Source of the DNA: Ignavibacteriales bacterium | GTDB taxonomy: Bacteria; Bacteroidota; Ignavibacteria; Tepidaquicellales; Tepidaquicellaceae | Direction: 5' to 3' | DNA length: 64,000 bases | NCBI GenBank assembly: GCA_020635255.1 | Contig: JACKAC010000002.1 | Coordinates: forward strand, 682,001 to 746,000 | The notes under the pieces: generated by a model | What the model was told of the DNA's origin: nothing | What the model saw: the letters and a program-made list of their open reading frames with translations, nothing else | Database searches by the model: none | Program-made: the position numbers and the translations under genes | Shown here: positions 42,510-51,852 of the stretch, one piece after another | How positions within the stretch are numbered: the stretch's first letter is position 1 | How the letters are laid out: every line of letters starts with the position of its first letter

Positions 42510-44798
42510 ATGGGTCCTTATCTGATCTACGGTGCATTCATTGCCGCAACGATTTCATGCTTATTCTTTTTTGTCTCGGCCTCGGGAAAAACAAAATTTT
42601 TAGGTATAGCACGGACAATGTTCCATGCAATGGCGGTTCTTACCATATTTTCTGCCGCATATCTGCTTTACCTGATAATAACACACCAGTTTCAATACAC
42701 ATACGTCTGGAATTATAGCTCTACTGACCTTCCGATTAATTTACTTATTTCTACCTTTTACGCCGGGCAGGAGGGGAGTTTTCATTTATGGGCATTCCTA
42801 ATGGCAGTACTAGGTGTATTCTTATTATCGTATATGACAAATAAGGATAGCACTGCCGACCAGGCAAACAAGTATGAGCCCCTTGTAATGGGGGTTTTTG
42901 CTCTAATACAGGTATTTCTTTTATTTATTCTTATAATCAAATCCCCTTATCTCTTCGTTTGGGAATCATTCCCGAATGATGTGCAGATAGGCTTTGTTCC
43001 TCCCGATGGAAGAGGCTTGAATCCTCTACTCCAGAATTTCTGGATGACAATTCACCCGCCGATATTGTTTACGGGTTTTAGTTCACTTGCGATTCCGTTC
43101 AGCTTTGCAATCGCAGCTTTAATAAAAAACAAATACGATAAGTGGATGAAACTTGCAATGCCATGGACACTTTTTGCAGGCATGGTGTTGGGTTTAGGAA
43201 TAATGCTGGGTGGATATTGGGCGTATGGAGTACTCGGATGGGGTGGCTACTGGGCATGGGATCCTGTTGAAAATTCTTCGTTTGTTCCATGGCTTATCAT
43301 AGTTGCTGGTATTCACTCTATGATTGCTGAGGAAAAGCTTGGCAAATATAAAAAGACAAGCTTATTGCTTTGTATACTTGCATTCGCTGCAGTTTTATAT
43401 TCTACCTTCTTAACAAGGAGCGGTATTTTAGGTGATGCTTCAGTGCATTCATTTGTCGATCCGGGATACGAGGTATACCTATTCCTTATAATATTCCTTT
43501 CATTGTTCGTTGGCGGTGGATTTGGGCTTATACTATTTAGATTAAAAAACCTTAGGTCCATAAAGACAGAAAAACAATCTGAATTATTCTCTCGTGAGAC
43601 AGCGCTTTTTGTAGGTGTTGTCACCATCAGCGCTGCTGCTTTGATAGTGGCGGTAGGCACAAGCGCTCCATTGATCTTTAAAGGAACAGTTGATCCGGCG
43701 TTCTATAACAGATTTAACCTTCCTCTGGCGATTCTAATAGCCGCCATAAACGGATTTAGTATTTTGCTTAAATGGAAGCATTCGGAGGAAAAGAAATTTT
43801 TAAAAAGTTTATATATTCCTTTAATAGTTACTGGTGTTGTAACTTTGACGTTGGTAATTGTAGGTGTAAGAGATCTTCTGATTGCCTTATTGGCTGCCGC
43901 AGCTTTCTTTGCACTATTTATCAATGCGGAGATGGCTTTCCGCATATTCATGCGCAATAGGATCAAAGCAGGACCTTACATCGCACACATAGGTCTAATG
44001 CTTTTATTCCTGGGTATAATTGGATCCGCAAGATATTCTGAGGAAGAAAACATTTCGCTACCGCTAAACAGTACTAAAGAAGTTTTGGGTTATAATTTAA
44101 CCTATAAAGGAGCTACACCAATACCGGGGGATGAGCAAAAGTATCATTTTAACGTGATAGTTGAAAAAGACGGAAAAGGATTTCTGCTTCAACCTATAAT
44201 GTACTATAGTGAATATTCGGAAGGTGTTATGAAAAATCCCGACATTGCAAATCTCTTTGTTAAAGATCTATATCTTTCGCCGATGTCTTTGGAGACGAAC
44301 CAGGACTTTGCAATGGAGGATATGGGTACCTTGAAAAAGGGTGAAGAAAAAATGATCCATGGAATGAATGTAAAGTTTGTAGATGTAGATATGTCAAAAT
44401 TCAACCGCGAAAGCCTGGATGAAGAAGGAAAAGAAAATATTATGGGAGCAGATCTGGAAGTGACAATGCCGGATGGAAGCAAACAAATGGTCAAAGCGCT
44501 TCAAAAATTTTCTCCAGAAGGGATGCAAAACATTCCTGTAAAGATAAATCCCGACGACGATATGACATTCTATCTGCTGAAGATGGGCGTCTCCGGCGAG
44601 ACAACAATTGATATTGCGGTTGTTGACGAGAGCAAACCTAAAGAAGAAGCTCCGGAAACACTTGTCTTGACAGCAAGTATTAAACCTTTTATTAATCTCG
44701 TTTGGGCTGGTACGGTTGTTATGGTACTGGGTTTTTATTTCTCGCTCCTGTCCAGATACAGAAAACTTAAGGTTAAAAAGACTGAAAAGGCAGTTTGA
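42510..44798 (+). CDS. ccmF: Cytochrome c heme lyase CcmF
   Basis: Polytopic inner-membrane lyase that attaches heme to apocytochromes. The 762 residues contain many membrane helices and the heme-handling WWD motif GWGGYWAWDPVENSSFVPWL at about 242-261. Other CcmF signatures include AGQEGSFHLWAF (about 90) and FLTRSGILGDASVHSF (about 303), with conserved His residues in the latter regions. It is roughly 100 residues longer than typical CcmF. The C-terminal soluble part (about 505-735) appears to be expanded before the last helix. It is the final gene of the cytochrome operon, just ahead of a strong terminator, and probably serves the cytochromes encoded upstream. Confidence 0.92.
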   Translation: MGPYLIYGAFIAATISCLFFFVSASGKTKFLGIARTMFHAMAVLTIFSAAYLLYLIITHQFQYTYVWNYSSTDLPINLLISTFYAGQEGSFHLWAFLMAVLGVFLLSYMTNKDSTADQANKYEPLVMGVFALIQVFLLFILIIKSPYLFVWESFPNDVQIGFVPPDGRGLNPLLQNFWMTIHPPILFTGFSSLAIPFSFAIAALIKNKYDKWMKLAMPWTLFAGMVLGLGIMLGGYWAYGVLGWGGYWAWDPVENSSFVPWLIIVAGIHSMIAEEKLGKYKKTSLLLCILAFAAVLYSTFLTRSGILGDASVHSFVDPGYEVYLFLIIFLSLFVGGGFGLILFRLKNLRSIKTEKQSELFSRETALFVGVVTISAAALIVAVGTSAPLIFKGTVDPAFYNRFNLPLAILIAAINGFSILLKWKHSEEKKFLKSLYIPLIVTGVVTLTLVIVGVRDLLIALLAAAAFFALFINAEMAFRIFMRNRIKAGPYIAHIGLMLLFLGIIGSARYSEEENISLPLNSTKEVLGYNLTYKGATPIPGDEQKYHFNVIVEKDGKGFLLQPIMYYSEYSEGVMKNPDIANLFVKDLYLSPMSLETNQDFAMEDMGTLKKGEEKMIHGMNVKFVDVDMSKFNRESLDEEGKENIMGADLEVTMPDGSKQMVKALQKFSPEGMQNIPVKINPDDDMTFYLLKMGVSGETTIDIAVVDESKPKEEAPETLVLTASIKPFINLVWAGTVVMVLGFYFSLLSRYRKLKVKKTEKAV

Positions 44799-44823
44799 TC
44801 TTGTAATAATCAACTATAATAGT

Positions 44824-44856
44824 TAAAAGAGCGTTTTTGTTAAACGCTCTTTTTAT
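44824..44856 (+). terminator. Rho-independent terminator at end of cytochrome operon
   Basis: AAAGAGCGTTT and AAACGCTCTTT arms around a short TTGTT loop, then T residues. It begins about 26 bases after the ccmF stop. Confidence 0.9.
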
Positions 44857-44958
44857 TTGTTCAATTAGGATTAGGTTAGTAAATTTGATTGCTTTGTCTC
44901 TTACTTTTGGAGGGATATTTCGGTAATTTTGTAGTTCTATAAATTTTAGACATATTTA

Positions 44959-46806
44959 ATGAAAGAATTATCATACAATAATAAGTTAAGGAACATAGCA
45001 ATTATAGCCCATGTTGATCACGGGAAAACTACACTCGTCGATCATATGTTTAGACAAAGCGGTACATTCAGGGCTAACCAGGAAGTCCAGGACAGAGTGA
45101 TGGATAATATGGACCTGGAGAGAGAGAGAGGAATTACAATTGCCGCAAAAAACTGTTCCGTTAATTGGGGTGATGTGAAGATCAATATTCTCGATACACC
45201 AGGGCACGCTGATTTTGGTGGTGAAGTCGAGCGGGCTCTAATGATGGTCGATGGAGTTATATTACTTGTTGATGCGTCAGAGGGACCGCTCCCTCAAACA
45301 CGTTTTGTCTTAAGGAAGGCTCTTGAAAACGGTTTAAAAATAATTGTAGTTGTGAATAAAATAGACAGAAAAGATGCGCGTGCGCAGGAAGTATTGAATG
45401 AAGTGTATGATTTGTTTATAGATCTTGACGCGACAGAGGAGCAGATTGAGTTCCCTGTGCTTTATGCCATTGGTAAGCAGGGTATTGCTCAGAAGAACCT
45501 TGAAGAACAGGGTAAAGATCTTTCAGCTTTGTTCGAAACAATAATGTCCGAGATTCCTGCACCATCTTATGATCCGGAACAACCGTTCCAGATGCTAGTT
45601 GCCGATCTTGATTATTCGGATTTTCTCGGCAGGCTTGCAATCGGTAAAGTTGCAAATGGCAGAGCAAGAAAAAATGAGGATCTCGCACGAATAAACGAAG
45701 AGGGAAATGTTGTGCCACTTAAAGTGACTAAGCTTCAGGTTTATGATGGAGTTAATTTCAGTGAAGTGGACGAAGTTGAGCCCGGCGACATAGTAATATT
45801 ATCTGGAATAGAAGAAGTTCATATAGGTGATACTATAACAACTCGTGAAAATCCGGTTGCTCTTAAGAGGATTGCTGTGGATGAACCCACTATCTCTATG
45901 CTTTTTTCTATCAATACATCCCCCCTGTCCGGTAAAGAAGGAAAGATCGTTCAGTCTAACAAAATACGTGAACGGCTTCATAAAGAAACACTCAGCAATG
46001 TAGCATTAAAAGTAGAGGACTCACCTGATGGGGACAGCTTTATTGTAAAGGGCAGGGGAGAATTTCAAATGGTAATATTAATTGAAACGATGCGCCGTGA
46101 GGGATTTGAACTTAGTGTTGGTCGTCCAAAGGTAATTAATAGAATGGTGGACGGCAAGATCCATGAACCAATAGAGCATTTGTTTATTGATTGCGATGAG
46201 AATTTTGTAGGCATTGTATCCGAAAAATTATCCAAACGCAAAGGCAGGATGATAAACCTTGTTAATCACGGTACAGGCAGGGTTAGGCTGGAGTTTTCTA
46301 TCCCGTCGAGATCACTTATAGGCTACAGAAATGAATTTCTTACAGACACCCGGGGTACAGGTATAATGAACTCATATTTACAGGGTTACGAGGAGTATAG
46401 AGGTGAATTCCCAACGAGGGTCACCGGTTCCCTTGTCTCAGACCGTCAGGGGGATGCGCTCTCTTATGCATTATATAATCTTGAGCCCAGGGGAATACTT
46501 TTCTCTGTGCCAAATGATCCTGTATATGAAGGAATGATAGTTGGTGAGCACAATAGGGACAACGACCTTGATGTTAATCCGTGTAAAGGAAAGAAATTAA
46601 CGAATATGCGTGCCTCGGGTAAGGATGATAGCATAATGCTGACGCCTGTCACGCCGATGACACTTGAGAGAGCGATCGACTTTATCAAGGACGATGAGCT
46701 TGTCGAGGTAACGCCATTAAGCATCAGGCTCCGTAAGTCTATTCTTTCTTCTCAAAAGCGTCATACGCTCAGAGGTAAGTTAGTAACCGGGAAGGTCGAA
46801 GTATGA
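44959..46806 (+). CDS. typA: Ribosome-associated GTPase TypA/BipA
   Basis: Translational GTPase that acts in 50S assembly and stress adaptation. The 615 residues have G1 HVDHGKTTLVDH (about 18-25), the switch region RERGITIAAKN, G3 DTPGHADFGGEVE and G4 NKIDR. An EF-G-like domain 2/3/5 region follows. The TypA-specific C-terminal domain includes RSLIGYRNEFLTDTRGTG and EHNRDNDLDVNPCKGKKLTN. Length is standard. The stop codon overlaps the next gene's ATG (ATGA). Confidence 0.97.
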   Translation: MKELSYNNKLRNIAIIAHVDHGKTTLVDHMFRQSGTFRANQEVQDRVMDNMDLERERGITIAAKNCSVNWGDVKINILDTPGHADFGGEVERALMMVDGVILLVDASEGPLPQTRFVLRKALENGLKIIVVVNKIDRKDARAQEVLNEVYDLFIDLDATEEQIEFPVLYAIGKQGIAQKNLEEQGKDLSALFETIMSEIPAPSYDPEQPFQMLVADLDYSDFLGRLAIGKVANGRARKNEDLARINEEGNVVPLKVTKLQVYDGVNFSEVDEVEPGDIVILSGIEEVHIGDTITTRENPVALKRIAVDEPTISMLFSINTSPLSGKEGKIVQSNKIRERLHKETLSNVALKVEDSPDGDSFIVKGRGEFQMVILIETMRREGFELSVGRPKVINRMVDGKIHEPIEHLFIDCDENFVGIVSEKLSKRKGRMINLVNHGTGRVRLEFSIPSRSLIGYRNEFLTDTRGTGIMNSYLQGYEEYRGEFPTRVTGSLVSDRQGDALSYALYNLEPRGILFSVPNDPVYEGMIVGEHNRDNDLDVNPCKGKKLTNMRASGKDDSIMLTPVTPMTLERAIDFIKDDELVEVTPLSIRLRKSILSSQKRHTLRGKLVTGKVEV

Positions 46807-47156
46807 CAGAAAACAGACATCTTATTAAGAAAGCAACTGAACTTGGAATAAATAAAATTGAACGGCATATTTTTCTGTGTGCCGACCAGACTAAACCAAA
46901 ATGCTGTTCGGAAGAAGCTGGTCTGAAATCATGGGATTACTTAAAGGGAAGGATCAAAGAATTAGGGCTGGAAGAGAAAGGGATCTACAGAACAAAGGCA
47001 AATTGCTTGAGGATTTGTTTGGAAGGACCAATAGCTGTTGTTTACCCCGATGGGGTATGGTATCATTCTTGCACTCCTGAGGTTCTGGAACGGATCATAC
47101 AGGAGCATTTGATCGGGGGTGTCCCAGTAGAAGAATATCATATAAAGATTCCATAA
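46803..47156 (+). CDS. Thioredoxin-fold [2Fe-2S] ferredoxin-like protein
   Basis: A 117-residue protein of the (2Fe-2S) ferredoxin domain family. Cluster ligands are the spaced cysteines in HIFLCADQTKPKCCSE (about residues 27-38) and NCLRICLEGPIAVVYPDGVW (about 72-76), as in the NuoE/Shethna-type thioredoxin-like ferredoxins. An extra C-terminal Cys lies in YHSCTPEVLERI. It is translationally coupled to typA by a four-base overlap. The redox partner is unknown. Confidence 0.87.
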   Translation: MTENRHLIKKATELGINKIERHIFLCADQTKPKCCSEEAGLKSWDYLKGRIKELGLEEKGIYRTKANCLRICLEGPIAVVYPDGVWYHSCTPEVLERIIQEHLIGGVPVEEYHIKIP

Positions 47157-47213
47157 TAATATATTAGTATTTATCTGTTATTATATAGACTATCAAACTA
47201 AAATATTACTCTT

Positions 47214-48881
47214 ATGACTGATCTTGAAATTGCAAAATCTATTGAATTGGATCCGATAACAGGTATAGCGGAAAAAGCCAGTATTGATACCGATCAATTA
47301 GAGTTATATGGTAAGTATAAAGCCAAGCTTCCCCTGAGTCTGATCGATATGGATAAGGTAAAAAATAACAACCTTGTTCTCGTAACGGCAATAAATCCCA
47401 CGCCCGCGGGTGAAGGTAAAACAACTGTTTCGATCGGTTTGAATGATGCAATGAATAGGATTGGCAAAAAGAGTATGGTCGTGCTTAGAGAGCCATCGCT
47501 TGGACCGGTCTTTGGGATTAAGGGTGGTGCTACAGGCGGGGGTTATTCACAGGTAGTACCTATGGAAGATATAAATTTGCACTTCACGGGAGATTTTAAT
47601 GCGATCGAAAAGGCTCACAATCTGCTCGCTGCTATGATAGATAACAATCTTCAGAATGTGCAGATAGCTCTCGGGATAGACTCAAGGACTGTACGATGGA
47701 AAAGGGTTATAGATATGAACGATAGGGCGCTCAGAAGGATAGTGATTGGTCTTGGTGGAACGACAATGGGCTTTCCCCGCGAAACAGGATATGATATAAC
47801 AGCCGCATCAGAAGTAATGGCGGCTCTTTGTCTTGCTAACGACTTGAATGATCTGAAAGAAAAACTCGGGAATATTTTCGTTGGATTTACATTCGATAAG
47901 AAACCCGTTTTTGCAAAAGATCTGAAGGTAAACGGTGCGATGGCTGTTCTGATGAAGGATGCGATAAAACCGAACCTTGTTCAAACCCTTGCGCACAATC
48001 CTGCTATTATTCACGGTGGTCCTTTCGCTAATATCGCGCAGGGAACAAATACCGTAATTGCTACAAGAATGGGACTCTCTCTGGCTGATTATACGATCAC
48101 AGAAGCGGGATTTGCATACGAGCTGGGTGCAGAGAAATTTTTTGATATAAAATGCGCTACATCGGGTTTGAGACCTAAAGCCGTAGTCATTGTTGCAACT
48201 ATACGGGCTTTAAAGTATCATGGTGGTAAACCTTTAAAGGAACTTAACGAACCGGATCTGGAAGCTTTAGAGAAAGGTTTTGAGAATCTTGAGAAACACA
48301 TCGAGAATAAAAGCTACTTTAAAGTTACGCCTGTTGTTGCAATTAACAAGTTCACAACCGATACTCCGGAAGAAATTCAGAGAATAAAAGACAAATGTGC
48401 GGAATTGGGAGTTGCTTGTGCGGAAGCCGATGTCTGGGGAAAAGGCGGCGAAGGAGCAGAGGAACTTGCCGAATTAGTAGTTAAGACTGTTGCAGAAAGC
48501 AAGGACGAGTTCACTCCACTTTATGACCTGAATGATTCTGTTGAGAATAAGATTGAGCTTGTTGCTACAAAAATATACGGAGCTAAACACGTCGATTTCA
48601 TGCCGAAAGCTAAGAAGGACTTGAAAACAATCAATTCATTGGGATTGGATAAATTGCCCGTTTGTATCGCAAAAACACAAAACTCACTATCGGATAATCC
48701 AAAATTATTAGGCAGGCCGAGAGACTTCCTGGTTACTGTGAGAGAGATTGAAATAGCTTCCGGAGCCGGTTTCCTTATTCCTATTACCGGTGATATTATG
48801 AGAATGCCCGGATTACCTACTCATCCTGCTGCTGAGCGTATCGATATTGATGAAAACGGGGAAATTACTGGGCTGGCGTAA
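47214..48881 (+). CDS. fhs: Formate-tetrahydrofolate ligase
   Basis: ATP-dependent enzyme that joins formate to tetrahydrofolate, giving 10-formyl-THF for purine and one-carbon metabolism. Its 555 residues are normal in length and contain the P-loop PTPAGEGKTTVSIGL (about 62-75), REPSLGPVFGIKGGATGGGY, and NPAIIHGGPFANIAQGTNT. The C-terminal LVTVREIEIASGAGFLIPIT and GDIMRMPGLP are also present. No Wood-Ljungdahl genes are nearby, so an ordinary one-carbon role is most likely. The gene ends one base before the convergent ABC permease gene ends, with no terminator visible between them. Confidence 0.97.
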   Translation: MTDLEIAKSIELDPITGIAEKASIDTDQLELYGKYKAKLPLSLIDMDKVKNNNLVLVTAINPTPAGEGKTTVSIGLNDAMNRIGKKSMVVLREPSLGPVFGIKGGATGGGYSQVVPMEDINLHFTGDFNAIEKAHNLLAAMIDNNLQNVQIALGIDSRTVRWKRVIDMNDRALRRIVIGLGGTTMGFPRETGYDITAASEVMAALCLANDLNDLKEKLGNIFVGFTFDKKPVFAKDLKVNGAMAVLMKDAIKPNLVQTLAHNPAIIHGGPFANIAQGTNTVIATRMGLSLADYTITEAGFAYELGAEKFFDIKCATSGLRPKAVVIVATIRALKYHGGKPLKELNEPDLEALEKGFENLEKHIENKSYFKVTPVVAINKFTTDTPEEIQRIKDKCAELGVACAEADVWGKGGEGAEELAELVVKTVAESKDEFTPLYDLNDSVENKIELVATKIYGAKHVDFMPKAKKDLKTINSLGLDKLPVCIAKTQNSLSDNPKLLGRPRDFLVTVREIEIASGAGFLIPITGDIMRMPGLPTHPAAERIDIDENGEITGLA

Positions 48882-49997
48882 TTAACTGACCTTTTTGTAT
48901 CTCCATACCGCAAGCGATAAGATCACAACTGCATATCCTGCAAGGAAATAGATTGTGTTTGCAAAATCCGGTATATGCGATCCCTTCAGCATTATCATAC
49001 GCATTACTTTATTGAAGTGCGCGATCGGATTTGCAATATCGAGTGTTTGAGCCCATTGCGGCATCGATTCTATCGGTGTAAAGATTCCTCCCATCAAAAT
49101 AAATATTACCATAAAGAACCATGCAATGAACATCGCTTGTTGCTGAGTATTAGTAATTGTAGAAATGAACAATCCAATTCCCAGTACAGACAGCATATAT
49201 ACTGTTGCAACGATGTAAACGCTTATTAGACTTCCCAGGAACGGAATATTAAATAAGACTCGGCCAACAAGAATTCCGACGGAAAGTTCTGCCATTCCAA
49301 TTACCCAGAATGGCATTAGCTTACCAATTATAAATTGATATTTTTTAATTGGGGTAACATTCAGTTGCTCGATAGTTCCCATCTCCTTTTCCTTTGCAAT
49401 ATTCATACCGGCAAGGAACATCCCGATCATTGTGACAAGAACAACGAGTATACCGGGGACCATAAACGTTTTATAGTTTAACAAAGGATTGAACCAGTTC
49501 CTGAACGTGACATCTATCATAGGCGACTGAGGTATCTTTAACCCGCTTACATCCGTAACAATGGACGAGTTGAAATCACTTACAATACTGCTCGAGTAAT
49601 TATACACCACTCCGGCGGCATTTCCGTCCTCTGCATTTATGATAAGCTGTACTTTTGTTTGCCCTGTTGTTATAAAATCCTTCTCGAAATTATTTGGTAT
49701 AAATAAAACCAGTCGCGCATCTCTCGTTTCGAAATCCTCTTCTGATTGTCCGGTCGAGAAATAGCTGTTGTTATATGTAAAGTAGTTGCTTGCTGTGAAT
49801 TTAGAAATAAGTTCACGTGAGTAACTCGTCTGATCGAAGTCTATTACATCAAACCTGATATTCTTTATCTCAAATGTAGCTGCATTTGAAAGCACAATAA
49901 GCTGGATAAACGGAGTTATGAATATCAGCGGAAGCATAGATTTATTCCTGAATATCTGGAGAAATTCCTTTCTTAATATGAATAGTATGGTCCTCAT
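48882..49997 (-). CDS. ABC-2 type efflux permease (YbhR/YhhJ-like)
   Basis: Last gene of the efflux operon, 371 residues. An N-terminal membrane helix (about 18-40) is followed by a large periplasmic domain (about 45-170) and five further helices in the C-terminal half, the ABC2_membrane_3 layout. NIAKEKEMGTIEQLNVTPIKKYQFIIGKLMPF is the cytoplasmic coupling region (near 200-230). It pairs with the permease encoded immediately upstream, whose stop shares one base with this start. Together they would form the membrane channel of a YbhGFSR-type tripartite exporter. Confidence 0.87.
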   Translation of the reverse strand: MRTILFILRKEFLQIFRNKSMLPLIFITPFIQLIVLSNAATFEIKNIRFDVIDFDQTSYSRELISKFTASNYFTYNNSYFSTGQSEEDFETRDARLVLFIPNNFEKDFITTGQTKVQLIINAEDGNAAGVVYNYSSSIVSDFNSSIVTDVSGLKIPQSPMIDVTFRNWFNPLLNYKTFMVPGILVVLVTMIGMFLAGMNIAKEKEMGTIEQLNVTPIKKYQFIIGKLMPFWVIGMAELSVGILVGRVLFNIPFLGSLISVYIVATVYMLSVLGIGLFISTITNTQQQAMFIAWFFMVIFILMGGIFTPIESMPQWAQTLDIANPIAHFNKVMRMIMLKGSHIPDFANTIYFLAGYAVVILSLAVWRYKKVS

Positions 49998-51097
49998 TAT
50001 TGCAGTCTGATCTTAAATTTCTTGAGGCTTACAACCAGGTAAAATAAAGCCATTCCTCCGAGTACCAGGGATTCTTGCCATAAGTATTGAATAGTAGCGC
50101 CTTTAAGCATGATTCCGCGCACGATAATCAGGAACCATTTCGCCGGGATAATATTACTCAAAATTTGCAATACCAGCGGCATATTGTCGATAGGAAATAC
50201 AAATCCGGACAGCATAATAGTCGGCAGCATCAGTGTACTTAATGAAAGCATCATTGCCGTCTGTTGATTATCACTAACTGTAGATATCAGTATTCCCAGA
50301 GATAAAGCTGTAATCATGAATATTACACACTCGATTAATAAAAATACGAGGCTCCCTTCTATTGGTACTTCGAAGACGAATTTAGCAAGCAGAAGAATAA
50401 TACATGTATTTGTAAATGCCAGCATGAAATAGGGAACTACCTTTCCTATGATTATCTGTATTGGATGCAATGGGGAAACAAGGATTACCTCCATTGTGCC
50501 CAACTCCTTCTCACGTGTTATAGATATTGAGGTCATCAGCGCGGAAACGAGAAGGAGTATTACAGCGATCAATCCGGGGACAAACATATAAACGCTTTTC
50601 AATTCAGGATTATAAATATTTTTCACTTCTGTGGTTATCAAAGGTGGTGGCTTAATAGCAAGACTACTCTGATAATCCATAAGTATAGATGTAGTGTATC
50701 CTACAACAAGCGATGCAAGATTCGGGTCTGTTGCATCTGCTATTAGCTGTACGGAAGCTTTCTTCTGTGATGTAAGGTCTTCCGCAAAATTGGGCTGGAA
50801 TATTATTGCTTCTTTTATCTCACCTTTTTTAAATGCCGCATCGAGTTCCGCATCAGTATTTAAATTGTCATAAAGTTTGAAGTATCCCGACGAAAGTATT
50901 TTATTGCGGATCTCCTCGGTCACGTTATCCTTAGATTTATCCAGGACTGCTATCTTTACATCCTTGATCTCGTTAGTAATAGCAAACCCGAACAGCATTA
51001 TCTGGGCAATCGGCATTCCGAAGAGAATTAGTAACGTCCTTTTGTCCCGGAAGATATGATAAAACTCTTTTTTTATGAAGCCGATGAATCTTTTCAT
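49997..51097 (-). CDS. ABC-2 type efflux permease (YbhS-like)
   Basis: Permease of 366 residues with the same layout as its downstream partner. One N-terminal helix (about 20-40) precedes a periplasmic domain (about 45-165), then five helices. The coupling segment SITREKELGTMEVILVSPLH lies near residue 193. The basic N-terminus MKRFIGFIKKEFYHIFRDKRT is typical of the family. Start and stop each share a base with neighbouring genes. Heterodimer formation with the 48882-49997 product is inferred from the YbhS/YbhR precedent. Confidence 0.87.
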   Translation of the reverse strand: MKRFIGFIKKEFYHIFRDKRTLLILFGMPIAQIMLFGFAITNEIKDVKIAVLDKSKDNVTEEIRNKILSSGYFKLYDNLNTDAELDAAFKKGEIKEAIIFQPNFAEDLTSQKKASVQLIADATDPNLASLVVGYTTSILMDYQSSLAIKPPPLITTEVKNIYNPELKSVYMFVPGLIAVILLLVSALMTSISITREKELGTMEVILVSPLHPIQIIIGKVVPYFMLAFTNTCIILLLAKFVFEVPIEGSLVFLLIECVIFMITALSLGILISTVSDNQQTAMMLSLSTLMLPTIMLSGFVFPIDNMPLVLQILSNIIPAKWFLIIVRGIMLKGATIQYLWQESLVLGGMALFYLVVSLKKFKIRLQ

Positions 51098-51852
51098 TAT
51101 GCGGGCTCTTTTGTTTGCTCAGGACGTGCTATTTTTACGAATACATCAAACATAGAATGTACATGGAATTGTTTCTTAAGATTTGAGGGTGTGTCGAGCG
51201 CTGCGATTCTTCCATCCACCATCATCGATACCCTGTTGCAATATTCTGCTTCATCCATATAGTGGGTTGTGACAAACATTGTTACGCCCTCACTAGAAGC
51301 CTTATATATCATTTCCCAGAATTGCCTTCTTGTTATCGGATCCACACCGCCGGTGGGCTCATCCAGGAATACTATTTTGGGGTCATGAAGCATAGCTACC
51401 GAGAATGCCAGTTTCTGTTTCCAGCCAAGGGGCAAAGATCGGATTAATTTATTCTCAGAGCCCTTTATGTCAAGATGCTCTATCATAAAATCTGTTTTCC
51501 GCTTTATTTCGGAATTCGACAGCCCATATATACCTCCATAAAAACGGATATTTTCCTTTACCGTTAGATCTTCGTATAAAGAAAATTTCTGACTCATATA
51601 ACCAATATTGTTTTTTATCTCTTCCGTCTGTTTATAAATATCGAACCCTGCAACCTGCGCATCACCGGAGGTCGGTTTCCAAAGCCCACAAAGCATTTTT
51701 ATGGCAGTTGTTTTACCGGCACCATTCGCACCCAGAAAACCGAATATCTCACCTTTTTTTACATAAAATGAGATAGCATCAACAGCGGTGAAATTGCCGA
51801 ACTTCTTGGTGAGTTTTTCCGCCTCAATTATGTGATTATTTTCATCAGGCAT
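51097..51852 (-). CDS. ABC transporter ATP-binding protein (second ATPase of efflux operon)
   Basis: A 251-residue ATPase with Walker A GANGAGKTT (about 42-50), Q-loop YMSQKFSLYEDLTV, Walker B IVFLDEPTGGVDP and switch His in VTTHYMDEAEYCNRV. The ABC signature is atypical, LPLGWKQK in place of LSGGxxQ, a variation also seen in one half of YbhF-like tandem ATPases. It overlaps the neighbouring ATPase gene by eight bases. In E. coli the two ATPases are fused as YbhF; here they are separate. Confidence 0.9.
   Translation of the reverse strand: MPDENNHIIEAEKLTKKFGNFTAVDAISFYVKKGEIFGFLGANGAGKTTAIKMLCGLWKPTSGDAQVAGFDIYKQTEEIKNNIGYMSQKFSLYEDLTVKENIRFYGGIYGLSNSEIKRKTDFMIEHLDIKGSENKLIRSLPLGWKQKLAFSVAMLHDPKIVFLDEPTGGVDPITRRQFWEMIYKASSEGVTMFVTTHYMDEAEYCNRVSMMVDGRIAALDTPSNLKKQFHVHSMFDVFVKIARPEQTKEPA

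Noticed and set aside
47214..48881. Wood-Ljungdahl acetogenesis marker
   Set aside because: Formate-THF ligase is common in one-carbon metabolism, and no other pathway gene is nearby.
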